Shown here piece by piece: positions 1 through 8,464 of a stretch of 10,559 nt of DNA. Made by a program: the position numbers and the translations under genes. The notes under the pieces are model-generated. The model searched no databases. It had not been told where the DNA came from and saw only the letters and a list, made by a program, of their open reading frames with translations. Within the stretch, counting starts at the first letter, position 1. Every line of letters begins with the position of its first letter. Source of the DNA: Natrialbaceae archaeon (GTDB lineage: Archaea; Halobacteriota; Halobacteria; Halobacteriales; Natrialbaceae); contig PUKM01000085.1 in assembly GCA_003552325.1 (NCBI GenBank), forward strand, positions 1 to 10,559, in the 5' to 3' direction.

Positions 1-2
1 TA

Positions 3-134
3 AAAGATGATTTACAGTTGCTAGAGAAGTACAATATCATTTCTTATCGAGAGCAAGATAAAAATCAGCAGGCATACATTTTATACGAGCATATTAAAAT
101 TGAGAATGAATGGTTAATTTCCTCTTCACAGTAG
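3..134 (+). CDS. C-terminal fragment of an unrecognised protein (5' end outside window)
   Basis: An open frame runs in from the left edge and stops at TAG 132-134, giving the last 43 residues of a protein. The peptide is rich in Lys, Asn, Gln, Ile and Tyr, and ends in ENEWLISSSQ. Its DNA is clearly AT-rich, unlike the GC-rich acidic genes that follow, which suggests a different origin. The stretch LEKYNIISYREQDKNQQAYI could be the end of a winged-helix fold (helix followed by a strand hairpin), but that is a guess from texture only. No family is recognised. That it is coding at all rests on the open frame reaching the window edge and on the plausible hydrophilic/hydrophobic pattern. Confidence 0.45.
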   Translation, partial: KDDLQLLEKYNIISYREQDKNQQAYILYEHIKIENEWLISSSQ

Positions 135-527
135 CAGAATAAACTTTCGATCTCGAAAAAGTAGATTGGTTCTAGACCCTGTGAAGGCTGTCAACTCTTT
201 CTTATGCAAAACGAAGCAGGGGCCATTAAATCTCCGGCTGTCTCTTCCCCACCGCAAAAATCAACCTTGATATCCAAGGGGGATATGATAAATATCTGGT
301 TATACAAACTGTGCTTGAAAGACATGCAAACAAAGCTTAACGGAACTAACAAGAGCAGTGAAACATAATCCACAGCCCGAGACACCTGAATATTTTGAAT
401 TGTATGTATGGCCTTTCGCGATATTAATTAAGGCATACATAACAGAAAATAGTCTTTTACCACCTCCGTTGGTGGCGGTGTTGGATAAGGTTGAGCAACA
501 GATCCCTGAAAAAGTGAGAGATTGTTA
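135..527. other. AT-rich intergenic region upstream of the two-gene operon
   Basis: About 390 bases with no convincing gene. The composition is AT-rich compared with the operon that follows. A short palindrome, TTTCGA-TC-TCGAAA at 145-158, lies ten bases after the upstream stop codon and is followed by A residues. A small hairpin, CCACC/GGTGG at 460-464 and 471-475, lies about 50 bases before the operon start. The sequence around 421-435 (ATATTAATTAAGG) is the most TATA-like stretch before the operon, but no promoter can be assigned firmly. A 54-codon frame at 204-368 (+) and a GTG-initiated frame at 191-385 (-) overlap each other, and neither has support. Confidence 0.5.
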
Positions 528-2234
528 ATGGGTCACATAAACAAACTCGCTGACGCGCTCGTTGAAGAGACGAGCGTCTACCCCGCGATCCAAGTTGACG
601 ACGAACTGTACGAAACCTACCAAGAGGGGATCGCGCTCGCCGAACAGACCTCCGGCCCCCGCCTCCGGGTGCGGCCACCAAGAGAGAACGAGGGCATGGA
701 CGCCAGTATCAACCTCTATGAAACCGTCCACGAGCCCCGCGAGAAGAAACTCGGATTTGGACGCTTCAAAGCCATCCAGACCGACTCTCACCAACACGCC
801 TATGAGATGGTCTATGACGGCGGGAAATTGCAGTTCTACCTCAAACCCGACACCCGCGTCGACGCTAACCAGTTCGAGCGACAGATCCGCAAAAACTACC
901 CCAACTCCCAGATCGCCGAAGCCGACGATATGTTCCCCAAATTCGAGAAAGGGGATTACGTCGCGATGGCCGGGATGCGGCTCAAACAGCCCTTCTACTA
1001 CCCGATCAAGTGCAAAATCTCAGAAGAAGAGTTCGAGGTCGACCCCTACGGGGACATTACCTCCGACATGGTGGTCGAAGAGGACCAAATCTCGGACGGT
1101 ACCCGCGTCACAGCCGAAGACTGTCGAGTGATGGTCCAGACCATCTTCGAGCCCGCACGCAACGTCTGGACCAAGAAGCTCCCCTACGGGCGGAACGTCA
1201 CCGAGGCCGCCGCCCAGATCAAAGAAGGGCAACTGACGGGCAACCACATACAGGGGTGGGAGCTTCGCGATCCCGGCTCGAAACGGAAGCGCAGCGCCAA
1301 AATCGTCGACAAGCTCCACGGCGCGAAAGGCTACTACATGACCATCCGTGTCGTCGCGATCTCGCCGTATCAAGAGATCGCCGAGCGGCGCTGTAACACG
1401 GTCGCGAGCGACTTTGAGAAATACTACAACTCGTTCACCGAGCAGGGGCTTGAACCGTACTCGATCGATCCCGAGGACATTCCCCACCACCTCAAGCAAG
1501 TCGCCGCCCGGACACACGACATTAGCTGGTTGAGCCGGGTGAAGTTCGGCCCGGGAGCGCCCGCCGTTCTCCAACCCGTGTCGGCACTCGGGAGTATCGC
1601 CCACATCCCGAACGAGGAGATCAACACGCCGGTCGTGGATTGGGCGAAACAGCAGACCGGCCCCGGTGTGCCCGCAGAAGCCGGTCAAAGAGACGACGAG
1701 AAGCGGAAAGAGGAGGGCGACAACAGGCGAGGACTTGAGCTTGAGCGTAGAGGGCGGAGAGACACAGAAGGTGTGTACCACGCAGACCACAGGCCGAACC
1801 CACGGAGCGACCCCCGGCCCATGCAAGACAACACGCAGTCAGCCACGCCCGCGACTCAAAACGGGCACGCCGCCGAACATGGCACCGTTGCCGAGGCGGC
1901 AGATGCGCCCTCCGAAGCGGATGCAGAGGAGTTTAACCAACAAAATGGGGCAGATGATGGCGAAACGTTGGTTAAAGACTCAGAGCCCGACCCATTCGCC
2001 GAAGAGCCTGTTGGGAGCATCTATCAGGAAGGCCCCTACCCAACAGAATCAGAGCCAGCCGAAGGGCAAAAATCCACGGAAGGCGTCATGGGTGACCTGT
2101 TTGAGCCGTCCGACGATGGCGACACCGAAGAGAGTGGCGAGAGCAGCGACGACCCCGAGGTGACATGGGGGGCCGCAGACGTTGAGAGAGGTGCAGGCGG
2201 CCAGCAGAATAGCGCCGAGAACGAATCACAGTAA
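528..2234 (+). CDS. N-terminal-half partner of a split VirD4/TraD-like DNA-transfer ATPase
   Basis: Predicted protein of 568 residues with no P-loop. Residues 46-235 read RVRPPRENEG, a substrate-like alpha/beta region (FKAIQTD, YEMVYDGGKLQFYLKP) and RQIRKNYPNSQI. From my knowledge of the family, this is the pattern of the non-ATPase N-terminal part of single-chain VirD4/TraD-like proteins (a DUF8128-like region, not verified). The second conserved block ends with VSALGSIAHIPNEEINTP at 351-368, which resembles the segment that normally leads directly into the ATPase domain in one-chain relatives. Residues about 385-568 are a low-complexity, acidic, Gln/Ser/Glu-rich tail without a fold. No signal peptide or membrane helix is evident. 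ATG 528 is preferred over the in-frame TTG 522 because GTGAG at 514-518 sits nine bases upstream. The motor gene starts 17 bases after this stop, so the two are very likely co-transcribed and probably form one complex. Confidence 0.7.
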   Translation: MGHINKLADALVEETSVYPAIQVDDELYETYQEGIALAEQTSGPRLRVRPPRENEGMDASINLYETVHEPREKKLGFGRFKAIQTDSHQHAYEMVYDGGKLQFYLKPDTRVDANQFERQIRKNYPNSQIAEADDMFPKFEKGDYVAMAGMRLKQPFYYPIKCKISEEEFEVDPYGDITSDMVVEEDQISDGTRVTAEDCRVMVQTIFEPARNVWTKKLPYGRNVTEAAAQIKEGQLTGNHIQGWELRDPGSKRKRSAKIVDKLHGAKGYYMTIRVVAISPYQEIAERRCNTVASDFEKYYNSFTEQGLEPYSIDPEDIPHHLKQVAARTHDISWLSRVKFGPGAPAVLQPVSALGSIAHIPNEEINTPVVDWAKQQTGPGVPAEAGQRDDEKRKEEGDNRRGLELERRGRRDTEGVYHADHRPNPRSDPRPMQDNTQSATPATQNGHAAEHGTVAEAADAPSEADAEEFNQQNGADDGETLVKDSEPDPFAEEPVGSIYQEGPYPTESEPAEGQKSTEGVMGDLFEPSDDGDTEESGESSDDPEVTWGAADVERGAGGQQNSAENESQ

Positions 2235-2251
2235 CTCCTGAGAGCGAATCT

Positions 2252-5200
2252 ATGTTCAGCATATTTGGCGGAAGCGATGATGATGAGCCCGATGGTGATC
2301 CCATCCGAGAGATTGACGTCCGGCATACACGCTCCCGAATCAGGGAGGTAATCGAAGCGATCGAGAGCAAGAACCTCAGTCTTGAGGACCGGAAAGAGAT
2401 CGATCAAGAGCTTGAAGGTATCCTTGGTCACATCGACGTGATCACCACCAACAGCCAGCACCCGACATGGGTTCCGCCGGAGAAGAATCCACGTCCCGAG
2501 GAGCTGATCAGCTCGCTGGAAAGTGGGAAAGAACTGCTCGATATTGACAACATCTCCGATGGGTACGTTGAAGATGCCCAGAAGATCCAGAACGGGCTTG
2601 TCTATCTTATCGACCGGATCGCCGAGATGGACGAGTTTGAGTACGCCTACACCGAGATCGACCGCGACACTCAGTACGGTGCAGAACTCCAGTCGCTCGG
2701 TATCCCCGAAGAGGTCGACCTTGACGAACTTCCACCCGGTCAAGATGGCGTCGAAGTCTACGCGACGGGTGAAGCCGAAGAAGCTCTCCGTGACATCCCA
2801 CGCGAGCACCCAGACGCTCCGCTGTTCGTCGGGAAAGGCACCCGGAACGGTCGAGATGCGTCGATCGACAAGAACCACCTCTTCCGGCACCGCGCCGTCT
2901 TCGGCGTCACGGGGTACGGGAAGTCCACCCTCCTGACCAACGACGCTCGCCAGCTCATCGAAGCCGGGGCCGGACTATGCTTTATCGACCCGAAAGGTGA
3001 CGACTCCTTCCGGTTGATGCAGACGATTCCTGAGCACCGACTTGACGACGTGGTGTGGATCGAGCCCGGCGCGACCGGCGACCACCTCTCCGGGTTCAAC
3101 TTCATCACCATCAACCAAGACCCCGACGACGACGAATACGACGCCGCGCTCGCTTCGCTGGTTGACGATCTCAAGAAGATGCTCGCCGCCAGCGACGACT
3201 ACTGGGGGCCACGCATGGACCGGGTTGCAGGCTCGCTCATCACCGCGATGAACCTGTATAACGCCCAGACCCCGGACGACGCCCCGGAGATGAACCTCGT
3301 GGATATGTATTATGTCCTCAAATCCGAGGCGTCACGGTTCGAGTTTGCCGCCCGGGTCAAAAAGGCCGGCTTCCACTTCGTCGCCCCACACCTCGAAACC
3401 ATCTCGAAAATGAGCGAGGACGACCTTGAGCCGTTGCTCGGTCGATTCCTCCCGTGGATCCAGAACCCGGTCGCCCGGCGCATGATCGGCTTCCGCTCCG
3501 GCGGGGTCAACATCCCCGAGGCGATCGACAACGACAAGATCATCATCGTCCGGATGGGCTCACAGCCACGCGAGCTCAAGCAGATGCTCGGGATGGCCGT
3601 CATCCGGCGTATCTGGTCGCACATCCGCGCCCGGTCGCTCCGGTCGCAGTACGAGCGTAAGCCGTTCTACCTGTTTTGTGACGAGTTTGACAACCTCGCA
3701 CTCGGGGATGATACGATCCCCGCGATGATCTCCGAGAGCCGGTCATACCGGCTGGCAATGACGCTCGCCAACCAGTACCCGGCCCAACTCCCGGGGAACG
3801 TCGTGGACGCGATCACGACGAACTGTGATACGATCATGTCGTTCAATCCCGGTGACCAGAAATCCGCGAGAACCTACAACACGCAGTTGGGGCTTGATCC
3901 ACAGGATCTCACCGAGGAGGTGAACTTCCATGTGTGGATGCGAACGACGATCAGCGAGAACATGGAACGCTCCGAGGCGTTCCGCGTGTATGTCTACCCA
4001 CCGTTCCCGCCGCTCCGAACGACAGACGAGGCCCAAGCGGCGATCGACGCCAGCCTCAAGAAGTTGGGGCGGCGGCGGCGCAGCGACGAGGAAGTGTATC
4101 AGAACCTCCTATTCAACGAAGGGCAAGGCCGGTGGGAAACAGGTGTCGGGCGGTATATCGCGATGGCACAGGACGCCGACGAGAAGCGGATGTATCTTGA
4201 CGACCTCCTTGCCCAGACCCCAATGCCGGACGACCCGAACATCAAAGGCGCGGAAGACCGCGACACCTCACCCGGCGGGCTACTCCCGTCAAGCGCAGGT
4301 ACAACCGGGGCGGGTCGCCAACAGACGAGCACAGCCGACAGCGCGAAAGGAGTCGTGGAGCGGCACCTCGATGCTGTCCTCGAAAGCATCTTCGCCGCCC
4401 GGCTTCGGGCAGGGAAAGAGCCCAACGAGTACGTCCCGCTTGACGACGCGAAACAAGAGCTACTGGTCAGGCTCCCCGACGCCGCCGTGGACAGCCTCTC
4501 AGAGCTGTCGAACATTTACGAGCAGGTCAACGAATCGTTGGCAGAGACACAGCGGTCAGACGGGGACACCGCCATCCGGCTAACGTCGGAAGGCCGGGGT
4601 GTGGTCCTTCAGCAAGACACGGGGAGTGCCGGCTCCGGCGGCGGTGACGACCACCGCTGGATCCTCGGCGAGTCCTACGTCGCGTTCACGCAGATCGGCT
4701 ACAAGACGTGGCTCCCCGAGCAGGAAGGTGAGGAAGCGCCGGACGGGGTTGCGGAAGTGCCGATCGACCCGACCGACGTGGACGACAACCTCTCCCGAAG
4801 TAAGACGCTTGATGCGATCAACGAGCGGCAGGACGAGCTTCGCGAGAAGTACCCCGGCGTGTGGAACTTTGCCGGCCCCGACGACGTAGCGATCGAGGCG
4901 GAGACGTCGACGATCAAGTACCCGTTCCAGACGTTCAACAACCTCCGAAAAGCGATGGAGAACGGCGATAAGTGTGTGTTCGCCGTGAAGGATGGGACAG
5001 CGAAACACGGGCGGTTCACGTACTGGGCGGAGCGCGGTGAGAAGGTCATCTACGAAACAGAGGGCGGAACCAGAAGTGCAGAGGTCGCCAGCGACGAGAT
5101 CACGTTCCGGAAAGCGCCAACGGAAGACGGCCACCCTCGGTACTACAACGACGGTGGGGGCGACTACCACGTAGGTAAAGATCAAGTCGCCCTCCGGCCT

Positions 5201-6991
5201 CAACTCGATGGCGACGGTGAGACGAATCGGTCGACCATCTGGTATCGGGAGAAAGACACCGGAGACGTGGTTGCCGCCGTCGAAACACCACACGGAGAAG
5301 ACAACATCGAGTTTGCCCGCTTTGACACGCCCGAAGAAGCACACGAGGGTAACAAGTACGCGGTCCCGGCCTTCTATGAGTACGACAAGTCCGAGCAGGA
5401 GTACGTCCTCCACGTCGACGGCGAGAAGAAATACTACCCAGACAAAGAGGGCATCCTGCAAAACTGGGTGCCGTTCCGAGGGCCGTTCATCCCCGAGGCC
5501 CGCTTCGATGAGTGGCCTACGGTCGACGATTTCGAGATCATCATCTTCCCCGACAGCGACAACGAAGAGTACGACCAGCCGCAGATATACCACCGTGGCG
5601 AGTGTCGCCCGCTCTTTGATGAGCTTGGCGTCAGCGCGTCGAACCTCTCGGTCGGGAAGATCGGCGACACGGACGGTGAAGTTGAAGCGACGACCGACGA
5701 CGAAGACACAGCAGACGAACAGGCCGACGAGAGCGACGGCGGGGACGAACCGGACGACGAACCGATGGAAGGCCCGCCCGTTGACGACGACGCGCTCACG
5801 CCGTCGAGGATTGCCGCTGACGAGCGCGTTGAGCTGACGGCTCAACAGATAGCCGACTTCGTGACCGGCGACTACAAGCCCGAGTACCTACACGGACAGC
5901 AGATCAGAAGCGTCATCCTCAGCAATACAGATCACACCGACGAGATGCCGTTAGACCGGCTTCGCGAAGAGATCGTCATTCCCGAAGGGGGCGTCCAGAC
6001 AGAAGCCGCTGAGAGCGACGAGGAGGGCCACACAGACGACGCCAGCGAAGAGGTGCAAGACGACGCAGACGGTGGTGAAGGCGACGAGACGCCGCCAGCG
6101 ACCGACGAGGAACACGAGCAGGTAGACGACGCCAGCGGTGAGGAGACAACCGAGGAGTCCCAAACGCCGACGCCCGACCGTATCGCCGCAGACAGTCGGG
6201 TCGACGTTACGGTTGAGGAGATCACGGCCATCGCGAACGGCGAGAAAGAGCCGGGATTCAAAGCGGGGGTAGCCCTGACGAACGCGATCACGGACCTCTC
6301 ACCGAGCGCGGGGGAAGCCATCGAAGACGTCGAGGATCTATCCGAGCAGATCGTCATCCCCGAGGAACCTGTCGAGGGCGACACCAACGATCAGGGTGCC
6401 CAGACAGAAGCCAAGGAGAGCCACGAGGAGGCCGAGGGAGCGAGCGAAGATGGAGACGCCACACAGGACGGAGAAGACGACGAAGGACAGCCTACGGCGA
6501 GTGACGATCCCGAGCGTGACGGAGACAGCAAAGAGGAACACGAAGCGAGTGAAGACGACGGTCGCGACGACAGTCCCGAGCTTGCAGAGCCGACCATCGA
6601 GTACCACGAGCCCCCCACGCCCGCACGTCTCTCCGACGACCCTCGGGTGGAGCTGTCAGAAGGGGCAATCCACGCCATCGCAGACGGCCAATTCAACCCA
6701 TCCGAAGAACAAGTCGAAGCCATCCGGGCCGCGCTCACCGACCTCGCAGTTGGAGACAAGCCCCTCCCGGCCAGCGTTGACCCCGCCGAGGAGATCGTCG
6801 TGGAGGAGGTCACAGGCGATAGCACTCATTCAGAGACAGATGAACAGGACCAACCCGACACAGCAGAGCAAGATGATGAAAGCGTGCTGAGTAGCTTAGA
6901 TGCGGAAGCCGCAGATGGGCTCTCAGCCGACGAGTTGGTCAACCAAGTGGAAAGCACAACAGACTCAGACGACCCTGAGCGAGCGTCCTGA
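2252..6991 (+). CDS. VirD4/TraD/HerA-like P-loop ATPase fused to nuclease-like and triplicated C-terminal domains
   Basis: A 1579-residue cytoplasmic protein. Residues 1-190 are helical and acidic. The motor spans about 205-600: Walker A GVTGYGKST (218-226), the FIDPKGDD strand (244-251), Walker B YLFCDEFDNLA (473-483; D477, E478), SESRSYR (494-500) and the ANQYPAQL segment with Q508. These are hallmarks of VirD4/TraD-type coupling ATPases. After an unstructured linker and a helical region (about 700-785), residues 801-915 run HRWILGESYV, APDGVAEVP (D831), VAIEAETST (E882, E884) and NLRKAMENGDKCVFAV. This order resembles a PD-(D/E)XK nuclease fold, although the usual lysine is not in place. 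A beta-rich part follows to about 1130. Three related helical domains in very acidic linkers end the chain. The family is usually 600-900 residues long, so this is a large fusion. It is likely the motor for DNA movement together with the upstream partner. The ATPase call is firm; its transport role and the nuclease call are inferred. Confidence 0.85.
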   Translation: MFSIFGGSDDDEPDGDPIREIDVRHTRSRIREVIEAIESKNLSLEDRKEIDQELEGILGHIDVITTNSQHPTWVPPEKNPRPEELISSLESGKELLDIDNISDGYVEDAQKIQNGLVYLIDRIAEMDEFEYAYTEIDRDTQYGAELQSLGIPEEVDLDELPPGQDGVEVYATGEAEEALRDIPREHPDAPLFVGKGTRNGRDASIDKNHLFRHRAVFGVTGYGKSTLLTNDARQLIEAGAGLCFIDPKGDDSFRLMQTIPEHRLDDVVWIEPGATGDHLSGFNFITINQDPDDDEYDAALASLVDDLKKMLAASDDYWGPRMDRVAGSLITAMNLYNAQTPDDAPEMNLVDMYYVLKSEASRFEFAARVKKAGFHFVAPHLETISKMSEDDLEPLLGRFLPWIQNPVARRMIGFRSGGVNIPEAIDNDKIIIVRMGSQPRELKQMLGMAVIRRIWSHIRARSLRSQYERKPFYLFCDEFDNLALGDDTIPAMISESRSYRLAMTLANQYPAQLPGNVVDAITTNCDTIMSFNPGDQKSARTYNTQLGLDPQDLTEEVNFHVWMRTTISENMERSEAFRVYVYPPFPPLRTTDEAQAAIDASLKKLGRRRRSDEEVYQNLLFNEGQGRWETGVGRYIAMAQDADEKRMYLDDLLAQTPMPDDPNIKGAEDRDTSPGGLLPSSAGTTGAGRQQTSTADSAKGVVERHLDAVLESIFAARLRAGKEPNEYVPLDDAKQELLVRLPDAAVDSLSELSNIYEQVNESLAETQRSDGDTAIRLTSEGRGVVLQQDTGSAGSGGGDDHRWILGESYVAFTQIGYKTWLPEQEGEEAPDGVAEVPIDPTDVDDNLSRSKTLDAINERQDELREKYPGVWNFAGPDDVAIEAETSTIKYPFQTFNNLRKAMENGDKCVFAVKDGTAKHGRFTYWAERGEKVIYETEGGTRSAEVASDEITFRKAPTEDGHPRYYNDGGGDYHVGKDQVALRPQLDGDGETNRSTIWYREKDTGDVVAAVETPHGEDNIEFARFDTPEEAHEGNKYAVPAFYEYDKSEQEYVLHVDGEKKYYPDKEGILQNWVPFRGPFIPEARFDEWPTVDDFEIIIFPDSDNEEYDQPQIYHRGECRPLFDELGVSASNLSVGKIGDTDGEVEATTDDEDTADEQADESDGGDEPDDEPMEGPPVDDDALTPSRIAADERVELTAQQIADFVTGDYKPEYLHGQQIRSVILSNTDHTDEMPLDRLREEIVIPEGGVQTEAAESDEEGHTDDASEEVQDDADGGEGDETPPATDEEHEQVDDASGEETTEESQTPTPDRIAADSRVDVTVEEITAIANGEKEPGFKAGVALTNAITDLSPSAGEAIEDVEDLSEQIVIPEEPVEGDTNDQGAQTEAKESHEEAEGASEDGDATQDGEDDEGQPTASDDPERDGDSKEEHEASEDDGRDDSPELAEPTIEYHEPPTPARLSDDPRVELSEGAIHAIADGQFNPSEEQVEAIRAALTDLAVGDKPLPASVDPAEEIVVEEVTGDSTHSETDEQDQPDTAEQDDESVLSSLDAEAADGLSADELVNQVESTTDSDDPERAS
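5792..6805 (+). repeat. Three divergent copies of a ~65-residue domain at the C-terminus of the ATPase
   Basis: Copies cover protein residues about 1181-1245, 1305-1371 and 1454-1518 (bases 5792-5986, 6164-6364 and 6611-6805). Each opens with TP.R(I/L)..D.RV (TPSRIAADERV, TPDRIAADSRV, TPARLSDDPRV). Next comes a short helix with an I.(D/A)(F/I).(T/N/D)G core, then a second helix, and then an ending of EEIVIPE, EQIVIPE or EEIVVEE. The linkers after copies 1 and 2 also share a motif (VQTEAAESDEE versus AQTEAKESHEE), so the duplicated unit appears to include linker. The linkers are dominated by Asp, Glu, Gly and Thr. This is seen directly in the translation. I do not recognise the domain family. 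The layout suggests flexible multivalent binding. Confidence 0.75.
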
Positions 6992-7017
6992 CTGTCGCTG
7001 AGGCCCTACAACCCGAG

Positions 7018-7584
7018 CTATTGTCGCGGGTCGCTAACCGGAATCTCTCCACCGTATTCAGGACACGTAATCCAGCCCTGATCGAACGCGCCCCCCATCC
7101 CCTGATCGGGCCTCCAATCGTGTGCTTCCCCACACTCAGGACACTCAGCACTTGGTGGGTTGAGTTTCACAGCCTCTTGCTGGACGAAGAAATTGCCCTG
7201 ATAGGAGTCGCAATGCTGGCACACGTTGCCCCAAACCCGTTTCCCCATCGTCTTGCTATACACCCGTTCAACGGGCGTGTCATGTTCAGCGAGAACGCCC
7301 CCGATCGGGCCATCCAAGTGCCCACCCTTCGGCCACACCACAGGTGTACGCTCACCACATTGCCAGCACTCCGTGAGCCAAACGAGAAACTTGTCCTTGC
7401 TCGCCGGGAGGTCGTCAGGGAGAACTGCATCCGAGGGAGAAGCATCAGAATTTGAACCACCTCGATCAGCAGTCGAACCACCCGATACATCTTCCCCACC
7501 ATCGGTCAAGACAGCGCGGTCTAAACTCTGATTGTGAGCCACATCTTCCGACCTATTCCAACCGTCAACATCGGCTTCAGTCAT
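7018..7584 (-). CDS. Zinc-ribbon protein with one Cys pair broken to Cys-Tyr
   Basis: A 188-residue protein read on the minus strand from ATG 7584. A longer frame to 7650 exists, but its extra N-terminus (hydrophobic, Phe/His-rich) is unlike the acidic protein that follows, so the internal ATG is chosen. Residues 1-62 are acidic and probably disordered. Then come CWQCGE (C73, C76), a loop with VVWPKGGHLDG, GNVCQHCDS (C122, C125) followed by YQGNFF, CPECGE (C148, C151) and CPEYGG (C174, Y177). The first two pairs form a module I associate with small zinc-binding proteins in phage and mobile regions. The last two look like a second ribbon whose final cysteine has become tyrosine. The gene converges on the ATPase gene with 26 bases between stops. 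It lies downstream of, and in the same direction as, the winged-helix gene, 179 bases away. No function can be assigned. Confidence 0.75.
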   Translation of the reverse strand: MTEADVDGWNRSEDVAHNQSLDRAVLTDGGEDVSGGSTADRGGSNSDASPSDAVLPDDLPASKDKFLVWLTECWQCGERTPVVWPKGGHLDGPIGGVLAEHDTPVERVYSKTMGKRVWGNVCQHCDSYQGNFFVQQEAVKLNPPSAECPECGEAHDWRPDQGMGGAFDQGWITCPEYGGEIPVSDPRQ

Positions 7585-7763
7585 ACACGAAAATCGCTCG
7601 CTATGGCAAATGAACCTATGGTATCTTTCAACGAAAACAACACCGAACACAATGTAGGGGTGACGAGTGGAAAATTGCCCTTAGAATCAACTGGACTCAC
7701 ACGAATCCTCGCCCGACTATCGAAGGTCCAATACCGAGAACACACACCGGATAATGCCGACCG

Positions 7764-8426
7764 TCACTCGACAACTTGACGACCACTATCGAGGGTCGCG
7801 GTGACATCATCTCGGAGTGGATCAGGATCGCGCTCTGCGGGAGGCATGTTCTTGATTGCATCAACGTCGACACCCAACACCGACGAGAGTGCATACTGGT
7901 GAGCAGGCACCAACTTGAGAGTCACATCCAGACCATTCGCCTGTTTCTCGTTCAACGCCCCGGTCGGAGACAACTGGATCTCTTCTATATACGCAGACAT
8001 ATTTTCAACCTGCTCTTGTAGCTCAGAAACAGTTGCCTCAAGCTCGGCGATCTGCTCCTGAGCATCGTCCGACAGACCCCCCGATGGACCAGCCCCCTCG
8101 CTCTCGATCTCGCTCACGACCCGCTCACCTTTCTCGGTCAACTCCACACTCCGTGGACCGAACCCCGTGGGCTCCATCGTCGGATCATAACTCCGGATCA
8201 ATTGCTTCCCATCCTGAGCGAACCCCCGACCATCCTCCCCACTCCGAGCGCGATAATCGATCTGCGATTTAGTGAGGTCACACGCCGCCCTGATCGCCGT
8301 GACGTTCGCCGCAGTCTCACCCTGCTCCGTCATTTCAAAATCTTGGGGGTTCGCCATAATATCCCGCACCGTCACGAGGAACTTCACGTCTGGTTCAGTC
8401 AGCTCGTAGTCGTGTATAACGCTCAT
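7764..8426 (-). CDS. Winged-helix DNA-binding protein with C-terminal coiled coil
   Basis: A 220-residue acidic protein from ATG 8426. GGTG six bases upstream is a plausible ribosome binding site. Residues 6-105 look like a winged helix: a first helix with EPDVKFLVTVRDIM, a helix-turn-helix ending in LTKSQIDYRARS (51-62), and the wing and exit FGPRSVELTEKGERVV (89-104), where LT.KG is the common end of MarR/PadR-like wings. Residues about 119-151 (DDAQEQIAELEATVSELQEQV and onward) form a heptad-like coiled coil, suggesting a dimer or larger assembly. The tail (152-220) is unassigned. A 23-bp palindrome lies 39-61 bases upstream of the start, inside a long repeat array, so self-regulation or binding to the array is an attractive inference. 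It could be a transcription regulator, or a maintenance protein of the element. Confidence 0.75.
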   Translation of the reverse strand: MSVIHDYELTEPDVKFLVTVRDIMANPQDFEMTEQGETAANVTAIRAACDLTKSQIDYRARSGEDGRGFAQDGKQLIRSYDPTMEPTGFGPRSVELTEKGERVVSEIESEGAGPSGGLSDDAQEQIAELEATVSELQEQVENMSAYIEEIQLSPTGALNEKQANGLDVTLKLVPAHQYALSSVLGVDVDAIKNMPPAERDPDPLRDDVTATLDSGRQVVE

Positions 8427-8464
8427 CGAAACACCAGTTGATTCACAGTCGGCCTTCGGAACCC

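Noticed and set aside
204..368. 54-codon ATG frame on the plus strand
   Set aside because: The peptide has no recognisable motif, there is no clear upstream signal, and it overlaps the minus-strand frame. It is not supportable from sequence alone.
191..385. GTG-initiated 64-codon frame on the minus strand with a hydrophobic stretch
   Set aside because: It has no ribosome binding site, no recognisable domain, and overlaps an equally open plus-strand frame. AT-rich DNA gives such hydrophobic frames by chance.
1020..1826. Long open frame antisense to the N-terminal partner gene
   Set aside because: It is a mirror of GC-rich codon bias. The plus-strand frame has the acidic composition and the family motifs.
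4580..5845. 421-codon open frame antisense to the ATPase gene
   Set aside because: It is a Val/Arg/Leu-rich shadow typical of the reverse of acidic haloarchaeal genes. The plus-strand protein continues coherently through it.
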